DNA of 64,000 nucleotides from Siderastrea radians (lineage: Eukaryota > Cnidaria > Anthozoa > Scleractinia > Rhizangiidae): assembly GCA_964017195.1 (NCBI GenBank), contig OZ024897.1, positions 37,605,036-37,669,035 of the forward strand, given 5' to 3'. The first letter of the stretch is position 1, and each line of letters begins with the position of its first letter. Made by a program: the position numbers and the translations under genes. The notes under the pieces were generated by a model. The model was not told the origin of the DNA and did not search any database. It saw only the letters and a program-made list of their open reading frames with translations. Positions 63,643 to 64,000 of the stretch are shown here, one piece after another.

Positions 63643-64000
63643 GTATGAGTAACAAAATAACACACATTTTGCATGTTAGAAAGAAAATTTGAAAGAGAGC
63701 AATGGGTACCACAACTGGCAGTCTCTCCACATCTAAGGCGTTGTTTTGTCAGTATGTTGCAAAATGCCCAGATCCAAAGATTGCAAACAAAGCAGTCTTC
63801 TACCTTTGTTCCTTTGGCTATAACTAAATAAATGAGGCCCATTTCTTATCCACCCAGACATGTATTGTAATGGGGACTGAGGGTGGTGTCAGGAGGGTGG
63901 GATTCTGGAGGAAAAATACTGGAAGTTACAGGATTTGTGGAAAAAAGATCATGAGAGATCACTGGAGGTGGGAAAAAGTAGGAAAATTTTGCACCCAGGG

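Overview
This is a eukaryotic, intron-rich, AT-rich nuclear sequence. Short exons with canonical GT-AG junctions, tRNA-derived SINEs, many palindromic MITEs, LINE and Penelope-like retroelement remnants and clear animal gene families all point to a metazoan. The repeat style suggests an anthozoan cnidarian such as a stony coral or sea anemone (inference; no direct taxonomic marker was read).

Five genes are supported. (1) Ornithine decarboxylase, + strand, nine exons at 3271-8756; the N-terminal exons with the PLP lysine were not found in the window. (2) MKS1, the B9-domain ciliary transition-zone protein, + strand, complete with 22 exons at 12389-46997 (573 aa; every phase joins). (3) A CENP-Q-like inner-kinetochore protein, - strand, eight exons at 56361-49088 (345 aa). 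(4) Mitochondrial ribosomal protein bL34m (MRPL34), + strand, one exon at 56931-57188, divergent from CENP-Q. (5) The 5' part of a WD40-repeat protein, + strand, 61015-63642 and beyond the right edge. The first 2.5 kb holds a possible first exon of an unknown - strand gene and a LINE 3' remnant, framed by an inverted pair of CRE-containing promoter-like modules.

Most of the rest is mobile DNA. The striking part is a set of fold-back elements whose terminal inverted repeats are a short unique tip followed by minisatellite arms, with legible target-site duplications. Examples lie at 13047-14804 (7-bp units, 9-bp TSD), 24943-36507 (11.6 kb, 9-bp TSD) and 42347-44975 (30-bp units, 8-bp TSD). The 11.6-kb element sits in MKS1 intron 12 just before the B9-domain exons. 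A 7.9-kb fold-back (26341-34261) is inserted into its 92-bp satellite array, and a 2.6-kb inverted-repeat element (26636-29248) is inserted into that one, carrying a Penelope-like fragment and a 142-bp MITE. All three large elements and most MITEs lie in MKS1 introns; the MKS1 exons are intact, so the gene appears to tolerate them.

The five genes have unrelated functions (polyamine synthesis, cilium, kinetochore, mitochondrial translation, WD40 scaffold). The only apparent regulatory coupling is the CENP-Q/MRPL34 divergent promoter, which contains a 176-bp tandem duplication.
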